Positions 53,484 through 62,972 are shown, counted from the first letter of the stretch. The stretch: DNA of 64,000 nt from Micromonospora violae (GCF_004217135.1 NZ_SHKK01000001.1:5022001-5086000); one strand, 5' to 3'. Translations and numbers: made by a program. The notes: a model not told the origin generated them from the letters alone.

Positions 53484-53693
53484 TCAGGCGGTCTCCTGAA
53501 AGGCACCACGGAGATATTCGTGCACCGCATGCTCGGGCACCCGGAATGACCGGCCGACCCGGACGGCGGTGAGCTCACCGCTGTGCACCAGGCGATAGAC
53601 AGTCATCTTCGACACCCGCATGACCGTCGCCACCTCCGCAACGGTCAGGAACTTGACCTCCGACAGCCGCCCGTCGGACTGTGACCCGGCCAT
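53484..53693 (-). CDS. Excisionase-family HTH DNA-binding protein
   Basis: A 69-aa protein with one MerR/excisionase-type winged helix: FLTVAEVATVMRVSKMTVYR, then HSGELTAVRVGRSFRVPEHA. This is the small chromosomal type conserved in actinomycetes beside bS22, not a phage excisionase, since no integrase is near. GGTGAGCC precedes the ATG at 53693. Target sites are unknown. Confidence 0.88.
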   Translation of the reverse strand: MAGSQSDGRLSEVKFLTVAEVATVMRVSKMTVYRLVHSGELTAVRVGRSFRVPEHAVHEYLRGAFQETA

Positions 53694-53905
53694 GGCTCAC
53701 CGACCCATCCCATGCCCGGCGCGTGCCAACCCGACGGATGCTCCGGGCCGGGCCGGCGACGCGCGTGTTACCAGTACGGTAGCGGGGCGGTTGTGACCGG
53801 CGCGATCCCTTCGTGCAACTGATCATGTTTCGGTGGCCGGTTCACCCGATCCGCGCTCCCGGTTTCCGCCCGCGCGCGTGCGCCGTCCGGTTGGTGCGGC
53901 GCTGC

Positions 53906-55090
53906 TCATTCGGTGCGCAGCGCGACCACCGGGTCGAGGCGTCCGGCGCGCTGCGCGGGGACCACCCCGAAGACGATGCCCACCACCGCCGACACACCGA
54001 AGGCGAGCGCCAACGACCACCAGGTGATCGCGGCCGGAATGGGCGACAGCGCGTCGACCAGCAGGGCTGTTCCCACCCCCAGCGCCATCCCGGTGAGCCC
54101 GCCGATCGTGGTGAGCAGCACCGCTTCCAGCAGGAACTGCACCCCGATGTCCCGGGGACGCGCGCCGACGGCCTTACGGAGCCCGATCTCCCGGGTCCGC
54201 TCCCGGACGCTGACCAGCATGATGTTGGAGACCCCGACACCACCGACGAGCAGCGAGATGCCGGCGATGGCCGCCAGTACGCCGGTGAGGACACCGAGGA
54301 TGTCGCCGAGCACGCCGAGGATCTGCTGCTGGGTGACCGCGCTGAACTCGGTGTCCGGGTGGCGGCGGTTCAGCTCGGCGACGATCCGTTCGCCCAGTTC
54401 GTCGATCCGCTCCCGGTCCGGCGCCTTCACCGCGATGCCGTCGACCCGCTGGGTGCCCCACAGTCGTTGCGCGGCGGTCACCGGCACGTGCACCTCGTCG
54501 TCCCGGTCGACACCGAGGCTCTGCCCGAGGGGCGCGAAGACACCGATCACCCGGAACCGCACCCCGGCCAGCGCCACCTGCTGCCCGAGCGGGTCCCGGT
54601 CGGGGAAGAGGGCACGGGCGACCGAGTCGCCGAGCACCGCCACCCGCCGGCTGGTGTCCACGTCGGTGCCGGTGAGGTAGCGCCCCCGGGCCAGCGAGCG
54701 GGTGAACACCGCCGGGGTCGTCTCCAGGACGCCCTGCACGGTGGTGAAGTCGGACCGGGCGCCGGCCCGAGCGGTCGCCCCGGAGGCGATGGTGACCGCC
54801 ACCCGGTCGGGGTCGCCGACCACCCGGGTGACGGCGTCCACGTCCTTGAGGGTCAACGGCGAGACGACCGGCGCGTTGCCCACCTCGATCCGGCCGGGGA
54901 CGACCAGCAGCAGGTTGGAGCCGAGGCCCTCGACCTGCTGCTCGACCTTCTGTTTGGTACCGGTGCCGATGGCCACCAGCAGCACCACCGAGGCCACCCC
55001 GATGATCACTCCGAGCATGGTCAGCGCGCTGCGCAGCCGGTTGGCCCGGAGGGCGTCCAGCGCCACCCGCCACGCCTCGGCGACTCTCAC
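53906..55090 (-). CDS. MacB-type ABC transporter permease
   Basis: A 394-aa permease with four membrane helices: one at the start (RSALTMLGVIIGVASVVLLV), a large outer domain, and three at the end (GVLAAIAGISLLVGGVGVSN, GALTGMALGVGTALLV-like, and a final helix). The pre-motif RERTREIGLRKAVGARPRDI is typical of MacB/FtsX. It overlaps the ATPase gene by 4 nt (GTGA). With the adaptor and ATPase it forms an exporter for peptides, lipids or antibiotics; the load is unknown. Confidence 0.92.
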   Translation of the reverse strand: MRVAEAWRVALDALRANRLRSALTMLGVIIGVASVVLLVAIGTGTKQKVEQQVEGLGSNLLLVVPGRIEVGNAPVVSPLTLKDVDAVTRVVGDPDRVAVTIASGATARAGARSDFTTVQGVLETTPAVFTRSLARGRYLTGTDVDTSRRVAVLGDSVARALFPDRDPLGQQVALAGVRFRVIGVFAPLGQSLGVDRDDEVHVPVTAAQRLWGTQRVDGIAVKAPDRERIDELGERIVAELNRRHPDTEFSAVTQQQILGVLGDILGVLTGVLAAIAGISLLVGGVGVSNIMLVSVRERTREIGLRKAVGARPRDIGVQFLLEAVLLTTIGGLTGMALGVGTALLVDALSPIPAAITWWSLALAFGVSAVVGIVFGVVPAQRAGRLDPVVALRTE

Positions 55091-56106
55091 GCCGTACCTC
55101 CGGGCTGGTCGGCTGCCCGCTCACCCGCAGCCACGTCGCGCGCCTCACCCGGGGCGGCGTCGCGCGGGTCGGTGTCGGATCGCTCGACCTCGGACGGAAG
55201 GCGCCCGGTGGCTCCGGTGGCGCCACCGGAGCCACCGGACGGGTGCCCCGGGCCGCTTCCGGACGCGGACCGGGGCTCCGCGCTGGGAGCGGGGACCAGT
55301 GTCGCAGGTCGACCGTGATCAACGGACGGCGGTCGATCATGGGCGGCGCGTGGGTCGGCGCTGGCCGTGACCGGCGGGTGTGGGCTCGCGGCGCTGTCCG
55401 CCACGACCACTCCGTCGCGCATGGTGATCCGACGCTGGGCGCGGGCCGCGACCTCCTGGTCGTGGGTGACCATCACCAGCGCCACCCCGGACTCTGCGTT
55501 CAACTGCTCCAACAGTTCCAGGACGGCGGCACCGGTGACGCTGTCCAGGTTGCCGGTCGGTTCGTCGGCCAGCAGCACCGTCGGCTCGGTGACCAGCGCA
55601 CGGGCGATCGCCACCCGCTGCTGCTCACCGCCGGACATCTGGTTGGGTCGATGGTCCAGCCGGTGCCCGAGGCCGACCCGGCCGAGCATCGCCGCCGCCC
55701 GCTCCCGCCGCTGCCGGGCCGACACCCCCCGATAGACCAGGGGCAACGCCACGTTCTCCACTGCCGAGGTGCGCGGCAGCAGGTGGAACGCCTGGAAGAC
55801 GAAGCCGATCGTCTCGTTGCGCAGCGTCGCCATCTCCGGCGGGGCGAGGGCGTTGACGTCCCGCCCGCCGATCACCAATCTGCCGCCCGTCGGCCGGTCC
55901 AGCGCACCGAGGAGGTGCATGAGGGTGGACTTGCCCGAGCCGGACGGCCCGACCAGGGCCACGTAGTCCCCCGCCTGCACGGTGAGCGACACCCCGCGCA
56001 GCGCCTGCACCGACACCCCGTCGAGCTGGTACGTCCGGGACACGTCCACCGCCTCGATGGCCGGGACCCGCCCGTCGTGCGGACCTGAAACGGCGGGTTC
56101 GGTCAC
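55087..56106 (-). CDS. MacB/LolD-type ABC transporter ATPase with long tail
   Basis: A 339-aa ATPase. Walker A is GPSGSGKST (53-61), the Q-loop FVFQAFHLLPRTS, the signature MSGGEQQRVAIARAL and Walker B TVLLADEPTGNLDS, all matching the MacB/LolD group. The core ends near residue 236; an extra ~100-residue disordered Pro/Gly/Ser/Asp-rich tail follows, which is unusual for this family. It sits between adaptor and permease genes with 4-nt GTGA overlaps on both sides. Confidence 0.94.
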   Translation of the reverse strand: MTEPAVSGPHDGRVPAIEAVDVSRTYQLDGVSVQALRGVSLTVQAGDYVALVGPSGSGKSTLMHLLGALDRPTGGRLVIGGRDVNALAPPEMATLRNETIGFVFQAFHLLPRTSAVENVALPLVYRGVSARQRRERAAAMLGRVGLGHRLDHRPNQMSGGEQQRVAIARALVTEPTVLLADEPTGNLDSVTGAAVLELLEQLNAESGVALVMVTHDQEVAARAQRRITMRDGVVVADSAASPHPPVTASADPRAAHDRPPSVDHGRPATLVPAPSAEPRSASGSGPGHPSGGSGGATGATGRLPSEVERSDTDPRDAAPGEARDVAAGERAADQPGGTA

Positions 56107-57500
56107 CGGACTTCCTGGCCGTCGCGGACCTGGTCAGCGCCGCGCACCACGATCCGGTCGCCGGGCTGCACACCGTTGAGGATCTGCACCAGGTCGGCCC
56201 CCTGGACGCCCACGGTCACCGCCGCCCGACCCGCCTTACCGTCCCGGACCACCCAGACCGCGTCCCGGCCGTCGACCGAGAACACCGCCGAGGCGGGGAC
56301 GGTCACCGCGTCGGCGGCCTCGCGGACCCGCAGGTGCACGACCGCGTTCATGCCGGGACGGGGCGTCGGGGCTGGCTCGTCCTCGGCCAGCTTCCCGGCA
56401 CCCAGCGCGAGGCGTACCCGATAGGTGACCCCGCCCTGCGCGGAGCTGGTGGGCAGCACGTCGACCGACTGGACGGTGGCGTCGTAGCTGGCGCCGGTGA
56501 CGGCGTCCAACTCGACAGTGGCGCTCACGCCGGCCTTGACGAGGAGTACGTCGGTCTCGTCCACCTCGGCGAGCAGGCCCAACTGCCCGGTGTCCACCAC
56601 GGTCAGCACCGGCGTGCCGGCGGTGACCAGCCCGCCGACCACCACCGCGTCGTCCACCCCGGCCGGCGGCCCGCCCTGACTGGGGGCCAGCACGGACGGG
56701 TCGAGACCAGCCCCACCGGCCTGCTCCAGCAGCCCCGCCAGACCGGCGTTCGCACCACCGCCGGCCCGGGTGCCGCCCGGCTGCACCACCCCGGCGATCG
56801 GGGCCCGCAGAGTAAGCGCGTCGACCGTCGCCTTCGCCAGGTCGTACGCCTGCTGGGCCTGGAGCCGCTGCGCCGCGGAGAGCGCGCCGACGGCGGAACC
56901 CAACCCGTTGATCCCCCGCTGCACCGCGCGGACCGCCTGGTCGGCGCTGCGCGCGGCGGCGGTGTACTGCTTCTGCGCGGACGTCACCTGGGTCAACAGC
57001 GCGTCGCGCAGCTGCGGGTCGGAGATCTTGTCGGCGGCCTTCCGCGCCGCGTCGAACGCCTCGTTGGCCGCCTTGTCGGTGCCGCGCCGACTGCTGGTCA
57101 GGTTCCCCGATCCGACGCCCCGGCCGGCGCGCTTCGCGGCGGCCAGCGCCTCCTTCGCCTGACGGAGACGCTGCTGCGCGTTCGGTGAGTCGACCACGGC
57201 GAGGACCTGACCGCGCTTCACCCGCTGTCCAGGATGGACACGCAGGCTGGCCAGGGTGCCGTCGGCGGGAGCGGTGAGGGTGGCGGCGGCGCGGGCGGTC
57301 ACCGTGGCCGGGGCGTCAATCACCTCGGTCACCGGGTTGCGGGCCGCCGACGCAAGCGCGAGGTCCGGGTCTTCGTCGCCACAGGACGCGGCGGTGGTGA
57401 CGGTGAGGACGGCGACGGCGGTCAGGGCGATGAGCAGGCGGGGCCGCGTGGCGGGCCGCGGCGGATGAGGGCGGCGCACCCCATCGATGGTACGGCGCAC
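56103..57500 (-). CDS. MacA/HlyD-type periplasmic-adaptor-like protein
   Basis: A 465-aa exported adaptor. After a membrane or lipoprotein start (LLIALTAVAVLTVTTAASC, with a weak lipobox), a barrel-sandwich domain (PADGTLASLRVHPGQRVKRG) and an alpha-hairpin (LRQAKEALAAAKRAGRG; YTAAARSADQAVRAVQRGIN) follow, then GTPVLTVVDTGQLGLLAEVD and a beta-barrel end (VTVPASAVFSVDGRDAVWVV). In monoderm actinobacteria such adaptors work outside the membrane with MacB-type pumps. GTG 57500 is used, with a GGGGGTGG site. First gene of the three-gene exporter operon. Confidence 0.88.
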   Translation of the reverse strand: MRRTIDGVRRPHPPRPATRPRLLIALTAVAVLTVTTAASCGDEDPDLALASAARNPVTEVIDAPATVTARAAATLTAPADGTLASLRVHPGQRVKRGQVLAVVDSPNAQQRLRQAKEALAAAKRAGRGVGSGNLTSSRRGTDKAANEAFDAARKAADKISDPQLRDALLTQVTSAQKQYTAAARSADQAVRAVQRGINGLGSAVGALSAAQRLQAQQAYDLAKATVDALTLRAPIAGVVQPGGTRAGGGANAGLAGLLEQAGGAGLDPSVLAPSQGGPPAGVDDAVVVGGLVTAGTPVLTVVDTGQLGLLAEVDETDVLLVKAGVSATVELDAVTGASYDATVQSVDVLPTSSAQGGVTYRVRLALGAGKLAEDEPAPTPRPGMNAVVHLRVREAADAVTVPASAVFSVDGRDAVWVVRDGKAGRAAVTVGVQGADLVQILNGVQPGDRIVVRGADQVRDGQEVR

Positions 57501-57523
57501 CGTCGCGCCACCCCCGGGCTGCG

Positions 57524-58813
57524 TCAGCTGGCGGTGGCGCGGACGTACGCCACGCACTCGTCGTGCAGCGTCGACCACTGCTCACCGAACGCCTTCTCGG
57601 CTGCCGCGTCGATGGTCCGGCCATCATGCACCACGGTCTTGAAGAAGGTGAGCAGCCGCAGCGGCCCGTACCTGTCGACGAGGTGCCGAACGGCCAGGTA
57701 GCTGATGCCGTAACTGCCGGCGACCCGTTCGGCGGAGGCGTCGTCGGCGGGGTTGATGCCCTCCAACTTGCCGTCCCAGCCGCCCCGGACCATCTTGCGG
57801 ACGTCGGCGACCCCCTCGTACCGGTCGACCGCCTGGCCGCCGGCACCGGCGAACTCGGCCAGCCCCTCCACCAACCACCAGGTGCGGTTGCCCGGGTACC
57901 CGCGCTCCGGTAACGACGCCGCGTGGGTCAGCTCATGCCGGAGCAGATCGTCGGTGCCACTGCTGGTGAGCCCTTCGGCGTTGAGGACCACCTCGTGGTG
58001 GCCGCCGCCCACGGTCACCGCGTAACCGCCGGTCCATTCTGGGCGCTCCCCGCCGTACCAGCTCTGCCACTCGGCGCGCCCGGCGTAGAAGATCCGGTAT
58101 CGGTCCGGCGGTGATCCGGTCACCGCGTACCCGTCGGCGACCTTCGCCGCCGATTCGGCCTGCGCGAGCAGGCCGGGCAGCTTGCCGCGCAGAGCCGGGG
58201 TGGTGGCGACGATGGTCCGCGGACCGACGGCGACCGCCAGGTCGCTGATCTCCCACGGTCGGGTGCCGGTCTCCACCGACTTGGATTCCTCCATGGCGAC
58301 CATCCGGGGCTGGTCACCGTTCTCCCGCCACCGGGTGCCGATCAGCACCGGGCTGGGCCGGCAGTTCGGCGTGACGAAGCAGTACTGGAAACGCACCAGC
58401 AACCGCCACTCGCCGGGTTTGCCGAGGACCGGCACGGGCAGGCCACTCGGCTCGGCCCGCCAGCCGGTCACCTTCAGCTCGCGTAGCGCGGCGAAGCGTC
58501 GACGCAGGTCGTTGTGAGCGGCGGGATCGGCGACGGCGAGAAACCCGGCGCGGTCCCCGGCGAGGAGCGCCGCGGACTGGCGGTGCAGCTGGGCGGTGAT
58601 CCGGTCGGACAATCCGCGAGCCACGGCGGTGGCCGGGTCGTCGGCCGCCGAGCCACCGACCCCTCGCACGGTGGGACGCGTCCCGGACTCCCGGATCGCC
58701 CCGACGACGAGCGCGGCCGGCAGGCCGCAGCCCAACAGCACGAAGACCACCACGAGCACCGTCCACAACGGCCAGAGCCGCCGTGGTGCTGGCTGCTGCA
58801 CCTCGTCCGTCAC
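57524..58813 (-). CDS. Membrane-anchored zinc-peptidase-like protein (HELTH motif)
   Basis: A 429-aa protein with one membrane helix (WPLWTVLVVVFVLLGCGLPA, ~14-38) and a large outer domain. HELTH (293-297) and WLVEGLAEF with Glu316/Glu320 about 20 residues on form a gluzincin metal site. Before it is a cystatin- or NTF2-like segment (AALLAGDRAGFLAVADPAAH, ~80-175). The gene lies 23 bp upstream of the adaptor gene on the same strand, so it may head the exporter operon. No named family was recognised; substrates unknown. Confidence 0.75.
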   Translation of the reverse strand: MTDEVQQPAPRRLWPLWTVLVVVFVLLGCGLPAALVVGAIRESGTRPTVRGVGGSAADDPATAVARGLSDRITAQLHRQSAALLAGDRAGFLAVADPAAHNDLRRRFAALRELKVTGWRAEPSGLPVPVLGKPGEWRLLVRFQYCFVTPNCRPSPVLIGTRWRENGDQPRMVAMEESKSVETGTRPWEISDLAVAVGPRTIVATTPALRGKLPGLLAQAESAAKVADGYAVTGSPPDRYRIFYAGRAEWQSWYGGERPEWTGGYAVTVGGGHHEVVLNAEGLTSSGTDDLLRHELTHAASLPERGYPGNRTWWLVEGLAEFAGAGGQAVDRYEGVADVRKMVRGGWDGKLEGINPADDASAERVAGSYGISYLAVRHLVDRYGPLRLLTFFKTVVHDGRTIDAAAEKAFGEQWSTLHDECVAYVRATAS

Positions 58814-58916
58814 CCGCCGAAGGGTACGACCATTACCTGGGTGCGGTGCGGCCGGCCCGGGCCGGTCGGCGCGTCCGCTCGCTCACCTGCCGAAGCCCGC
58901 CAGCAGCGGAGTGCGA

Positions 58917-58956
58917 GACGGGCCGGCGGTGACCGTAGGGGCACCGCCGGCCCGTC
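58917..58956 (-). terminator. Hairpin after proline dehydrogenase
   Basis: GACGGGCCGGCGGTG (58917-58931) pairs 15/15 with 58942-58956 across a 10-nt loop, 16 bp beyond the proline-dehydrogenase stop. Confidence 0.88.
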
Positions 58957-58972
58957 GACCGAACCGGGGAAA

Positions 58973-59893
58973 CTACTTCTTGGAAATCAGGGCCCGGCCG
59001 AAGAAGACCAGGTTGGCGGGGCGCTCGGCGAGCCGGCGCATCAGGTAGCCGTACCACTCGTCGCCGTACGGGACGTAGGTGCGCACGGTGTAGCCCTCGC
59101 CGGCCAGCCGGGCCTGCTCCTCCGGGCGGATGCCGTAGAGCATCTGGAACTCGAAGCGCTCCGCCCCCCGGTCGAACCACCGGGCCCGGTCCTCACCGAT
59201 GGCGATCATCCGGGGGTCGTGGGTGGCCAGCATCGGGTAGCCGTCGCCGGACATCAGGATGTTCATGCAGCGGACGTACGACTTGTCCACCTCACGGGCC
59301 GACTGGTACGCCACCGACTCCGGCTCCTTGTAGGCGCCCTTGCACAGCCGCACCCGCGACCCGGCCGAGGAGAGCTCCCGGCAGTCCGACTCGGTCCGCC
59401 GCAGGTACGCCTGGAGCACCGCGCCGGTCGACGGGAAGTCCTTGCGCAGCCGGCTCAGCACCTCCAGCGTCGAGTCGGTGGTGGTGTGGTCCTCCATGTC
59501 CAGGGTGACAGTGGTGCCCGCCGCGTCGGCCGCCGCGCAGATCGCCCGCGCGTTGTCGTACGCCAACTGCTCGTCGAACATCTGCCCGAGGGCGGAGAGC
59601 TTCACGCTCACCTCGGCGGCCGGGGTGAGCCCCGCGGCGGCGAGCATCTTCAGCAGCTTCAGGTATTCGTCCCGGGTGGCGGTGGCCTGCTCGGGGGTGA
59701 CGGTGTCCTCACCGAGGTGGTCGAGGGTGACCGCGAGGCCGTCGTCGACGAGCCCGCGGGTCGCGCGCAACGCGTCGTCGGTGGCGGCGCCGGCGACGAA
59801 CCGGCGGACGACGTCCCGGGTGTACGGGGCGGTCGCGACGAGCCGCTCGACCTGGGATGACCGGGAGGCGGCGAGGATGACGGAACGGAGCAT
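58973..59893 (-). CDS. Proline dehydrogenase (monofunctional)
   Basis: A 306-aa FAD enzyme oxidising proline to pyrroline-5-carboxylate. Barrel motifs: EVSVKLSALGQMFD, VTLDMEDHTTTDSTLEVLSR, AYLRRTESDCREL, RVRLCKGAYKEPESVAYQ, PMLATHDPRMIA, EFQMLYGIRP and a C-terminal YLMRRLAERPANLVFF. Length matches the short form in Mycobacterium and Thermus. No P5C dehydrogenase gene adjoins. It ends in a good hairpin. Confidence 0.95.
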   Translation of the reverse strand: MLRSVILAASRSSQVERLVATAPYTRDVVRRFVAGAATDDALRATRGLVDDGLAVTLDHLGEDTVTPEQATATRDEYLKLLKMLAAAGLTPAAEVSVKLSALGQMFDEQLAYDNARAICAAADAAGTTVTLDMEDHTTTDSTLEVLSRLRKDFPSTGAVLQAYLRRTESDCRELSSAGSRVRLCKGAYKEPESVAYQSAREVDKSYVRCMNILMSGDGYPMLATHDPRMIAIGEDRARWFDRGAERFEFQMLYGIRPEEQARLAGEGYTVRTYVPYGDEWYGYLMRRLAERPANLVFFGRALISKK

Positions 59894-59972
59894 GAGCCGA
59901 GCGTAACGCCCCTGCCAGGGCCCCCGCCGAGGGGCGGCCGGGCTACCTCGACAAGGGGTCGGGGCGGCGGCG

Positions 59973-60284
59973 GTGGCATCGATCGGCTACAACGATGCCG
60001 TGGACCAACGCCTCCGCCCCCGCCCCCACCGCCGGCTCCGGTCGGCCTCCGTGCAGCTCGGCGCGCTCACCGCCCTCGCGCTCGCCCTCTCCGGCTGCAA
60101 CATGACCTCGGACGACGACGATGACGACGACTGCGCCCTCGGGCCGGTCGGCGGCGGCGGAACCGTCGCGCTGGCGATGCGGGTCACCGACCCGGCCGCC
60201 GGTCGCACCGCCCCGGAGCCGACCGCCACGGCCCTGCCCGAGCGCGGCGGTTTCGGCACCCACCTCGCCTCCTGCGGGGGCTGA
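59973..60284 (+). CDS. Small lipoprotein with an acidic Asp run
   Basis: About 103 aa from the GTG at 59973, or 94 from the GTG at 60000. After a basic start, a hydrophobic segment (LGALTALALALSGC) ends in a good lipobox (LSGC), followed by NMTSDDDDDDDCALG with seven Asp, then a Gly/Pro/Thr tail ending HLASCGG. It is probably lipidated and exported. Its stop is 1 bp before the next gene's start, so the pair should be co-translated. No family recognised. Confidence 0.7.
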   Translation: MASIGYNDAVDQRLRPRPHRRLRSASVQLGALTALALALSGCNMTSDDDDDDDCALGPVGGGGTVALAMRVTDPAAGRTAPEPTATALPERGGFGTHLASCGG

Positions 60285-60285
60285 G

Positions 60286-61452
60286 GTGCGCCGCGAGACG
60301 GTCACGCCGCGCCCCGACTGGGACGCCACCATCCGGTCGCAGGGGTTGGTCTACGTCGACACCGAGCTGCCCGACGGCGGGATCATGTCGTACTGGAACG
60401 AGACCGCCGCGTACGCCTTCGACCTGGACGAGGTGCTGCGGCTGGAGGAGGCCACCGAGGAGCTGCACCGGATGTCGGTGGCCGCCGCCGAGCATGTGGT
60501 GGCGCAGCGCCGGTACGCCGAGTTCGGCATCCCGGAGTGGGCGACCGACGCGGTGGCCCGGTCGCTGCGGGAGGCGCCACCGACCTTGTACGGGCGCTTC
60601 GACCTCGCCTACGACGGCACCTGGCCCCCGAAGATGTTGGAGTACAACGCGGACACCCCCACCGCGCTGGTCGAGGCGAGCATCATCCAGTGGTACTGGC
60701 TGGAGCAGACCCGGCCGGACCTGGACCAGTGGAACAGCCTGCACGAGCGGCTGGTCGGCGCCTGGGCCAAGATCGGGGCCGGGCTGCACGACCCCCGGGT
60801 GCACGTGCTCTGGTCGAACGAGGAGGAGTCCGGCGAGGACCACATGACCGCCGGGTACCTCGCCGAGACCGCGCGACAGGCCGGCCTGACCGCCGAGCTC
60901 CAGCCCATCCAGGAGATCGGCTGGGACGGCCGGCGCTTCGTCGACGCCGACGACCGCCCGGTGACCACCTGCTTCAAGCTCTACCCGTGGGAGTGGATGC
61001 TGGCCGAGCCGTACGGGCCGGCGGCCCTGGCCCCGGGCACCCCGACCACCTGGATCGAGCCTGCCTGGAAACTATTGCTCTCCAACAAGGCGCTGCTCGC
61101 GGTCCTCTGGGAGCTGTACCCCGGCCACGAGTACCTGCTCCCGGCGTACCTCGACTCGCCGCGCGGCATGCCGGAGTACGTCGCCAAGCCCCTGCTGGGC
61201 CGTGAGGGCGGTTCGGTACGCATCGTCACCGCCGATGAGGAAATCACCAATCCGGGCATCTACGGCGACGAGGGCTGGTGCTACCAGGAGTTCCGGGCGT
61301 TGCCGCAGTTCGGCGACTACCGGACGGTGCTGGGCAGCTGGATCGTCGACGGCGAATCGGCCGGCCTGGGGGTACGGGAGAGCGCCAGTCTGATCACCGA
61401 CGGCTACGCGCGGTTCTTGCCGCACTACATCGACGCGCCGCGCACCCCCTGA
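60286..61452 (+). CDS. Glutathionylspermidine synthase-like ATP-grasp protein
   Basis: A 388-aa protein matching the synthetase domain of glutathionylspermidine synthase: PDWDATIRSQGLVYVDTELP, AYAFDLDEVLRLEEATEELH, LYGRFDLAYDGTWPPKMLEY, NADTPTALVEASIIQWYW, FKLYPWEWMLAEPYG, LSNKALLAVLWELYPGHEYL, YVAKPLLGREGGSVRIV. Actinomycetes lack glutathione, so this group must ligate something else, with polyamine or peptide partners possible. No amidase domain. The GTG at 60286 lies 1 bp after the lipoprotein stop. Confidence 0.9.
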   Translation: MRRETVTPRPDWDATIRSQGLVYVDTELPDGGIMSYWNETAAYAFDLDEVLRLEEATEELHRMSVAAAEHVVAQRRYAEFGIPEWATDAVARSLREAPPTLYGRFDLAYDGTWPPKMLEYNADTPTALVEASIIQWYWLEQTRPDLDQWNSLHERLVGAWAKIGAGLHDPRVHVLWSNEEESGEDHMTAGYLAETARQAGLTAELQPIQEIGWDGRRFVDADDRPVTTCFKLYPWEWMLAEPYGPAALAPGTPTTWIEPAWKLLLSNKALLAVLWELYPGHEYLLPAYLDSPRGMPEYVAKPLLGREGGSVRIVTADEEITNPGIYGDEGWCYQEFRALPQFGDYRTVLGSWIVDGESAGLGVRESASLITDGYARFLPHYIDAPRTP

Positions 61453-61470
61453 GTCGTCTACCGTTGGGGC

Positions 61471-62058
61471 GTGAACTTCGACGCGTACGCCCGGACCGGC
61501 GTTGACCTGGTCAACGCCCGCCTGGACGACCTCGACGACCTGCGAGCCCTCTTCCCCGACGAGAACGCCTGGATGCGCGACGAGGTCGCGGACCGGGACG
61601 TCGCGATCTTCCGGCGGGCACAGAAACGGTTGCGCGACGTCTTCGAGTACGGCACCTCGGGGCGGGACGCCCAGGCGGTCACCGAGCTGAACGCGCTGCT
61701 TGAGGCGTTCCCGGTGCAGCCGCGCATATCCGGGCACGACTCCAGTGACTGGCACATGCACGTGACCAGCCGGGGCGCCTCGGTCAGCGCCGAGTACCTG
61801 GCCGGCGCGGTCTGGGGGCTGTCGGTCTGGCTCTGCGAGTACGGCAGCGCCCGGTTCGGGGTCTGCGCCGACGAGCGGTGCGGCAACGTCTACCTGGACA
61901 CGTCGTCCAACTGCTGCCGGCGGTTCTGCTCGGAGCGGTGCGCCACCCGCTCGCACGTCGCGGCGCACCGGGCCCGCAAGCGGGCGGCGGTCGGCGAGCA
62001 GGTCACCGTCGCCGCGCAGCCGACCTCCGGCGTCGACTCCCTCTCACCGGTCAGCTGA
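61471..62058 (+). CDS. ABATE / CGNR zinc-finger regulator-like protein
   Basis: A 195-aa protein. The N-terminal ~130 residues are an ABATE-type stress-sensing domain (LDDLRALFPDENAWMRDEVA; RRAQKRLRDVFEYG). The C-terminal zinc finger is RFGVCADERCGNVYLDTSSN, then CCRRFCSERCATRSHVAAHR. The CGNR motif itself is CATR here. Family members may bind DNA; nothing direct is known. It is 18 bp after the ligase-like gene. Confidence 0.88.
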   Translation: MNFDAYARTGVDLVNARLDDLDDLRALFPDENAWMRDEVADRDVAIFRRAQKRLRDVFEYGTSGRDAQAVTELNALLEAFPVQPRISGHDSSDWHMHVTSRGASVSAEYLAGAVWGLSVWLCEYGSARFGVCADERCGNVYLDTSSNCCRRFCSERCATRSHVAAHRARKRAAVGEQVTVAAQPTSGVDSLSPVS

Positions 62059-62090
62059 CACCGCCGCCGCCCCCGGGGCGGGTGGTGGGG

Positions 62091-62897
62091 TCAGGCGTCG
62101 ACCGGTGACGAGGCGGTCAGGTGCTGGCGGGCGAACTCCAGCGCGGTGCGCAGGTCCGCCTCGCGCACCGCGCGGCTCTTCGCGCCCCGGGTGGCAACCT
62201 CCACCGCCACCGCCCCGGTGAATCCCCGGCCGGCCAGCGAGGAGAGCAGTTCTCCGCACGGCTGGGTGCCGCGCCCGGGCACCAGGTGCTCGTCGCGGCC
62301 CTCGCCGGTGCCGTCGCCGAGGTGGACGTGGGCCAGCCCGGTGCCCATTCGGTCGGCCATCTCCAGGGGGTCGCTGTGCGAGGCCGCGCAGTGCGACAGA
62401 TCCAGGGTGTACGACGGGTAGCCGGTGTCGGTCGGGTCCCAGCCGGGCACGTACGGGACGAACTGTCGGCCCGCCATCCGCACCGGGTACATGTTCTCTA
62501 CGGCGAAGCGCAACCCGCTGAACCGGTCCGCGACGCCGGCCAGGCCGTCGGCGAAGTTCCGCGCGTAGTCGCGCTGCCAGGTGAACGGTGGGTGCACCAC
62601 GACGGTCGGTGCCCCCAGCGTCTCGGCCAGCTCGGCGGCCTTGCGCAGGCGCTCCCACGGGTCCGGGCTCCACACCCGCTGGGTGACCAGCAGGCAGGGC
62701 GCGTGCACCGAGAGCACCGGCACGCCGTAGTGCGTGGAGAGGCCGCGTAGCGCGCCCGCGTCCTGGCTGACCACGTCGGTCCAGACCATCACCTCGAGGC
62801 CGTCGTAGCCGAGCGCCGCGGCCAGTTGGAACGCCGCCGCGGTCGGCTCGGGAAAGACCGACGAGCTGGACAGGAGCACGGGAACGCGGGAAGTCAC
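62091..62897 (-). CDS. Sugar phosphate isomerase/epimerase-like TIM barrel
   Basis: A 268-aa xylose-isomerase-like barrel. Metal-site candidates are [53 protein letters not shown] and VAVEVATRG. Related to AP2Ec-type enzymes (isomerases, epimerases, endonuclease IV fold). The substrate is unknown. It is 75 bp after the Ppx/GppA gene on the same strand. Confidence 0.87.
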   Translation of the reverse strand: MTSRVPVLLSSSSVFPEPTAAAFQLAAALGYDGLEVMVWTDVVSQDAGALRGLSTHYGVPVLSVHAPCLLVTQRVWSPDPWERLRKAAELAETLGAPTVVVHPPFTWQRDYARNFADGLAGVADRFSGLRFAVENMYPVRMAGRQFVPYVPGWDPTDTGYPSYTLDLSHCAASHSDPLEMADRMGTGLAHVHLGDGTGEGRDEHLVPGRGTQPCGELLSSLAGRGFTGAVAVEVATRGAKSRAVREADLRTALEFARQHLTASSPVDA

Positions 62898-62972
62898 ATC
62901 AGCCAGCGTAGCCCGGTAGCGCCGGGGGCATCGTGACGAGCGCCGGCAAAACGACCGAAAACGGCACTCCGG

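Noticed and set aside
53484..53693. Phage excisionase / integrated element
   Set aside because: No integrase, attachment repeats or phage genes nearby; the protein is the conserved chromosomal HTH type beside bS22.
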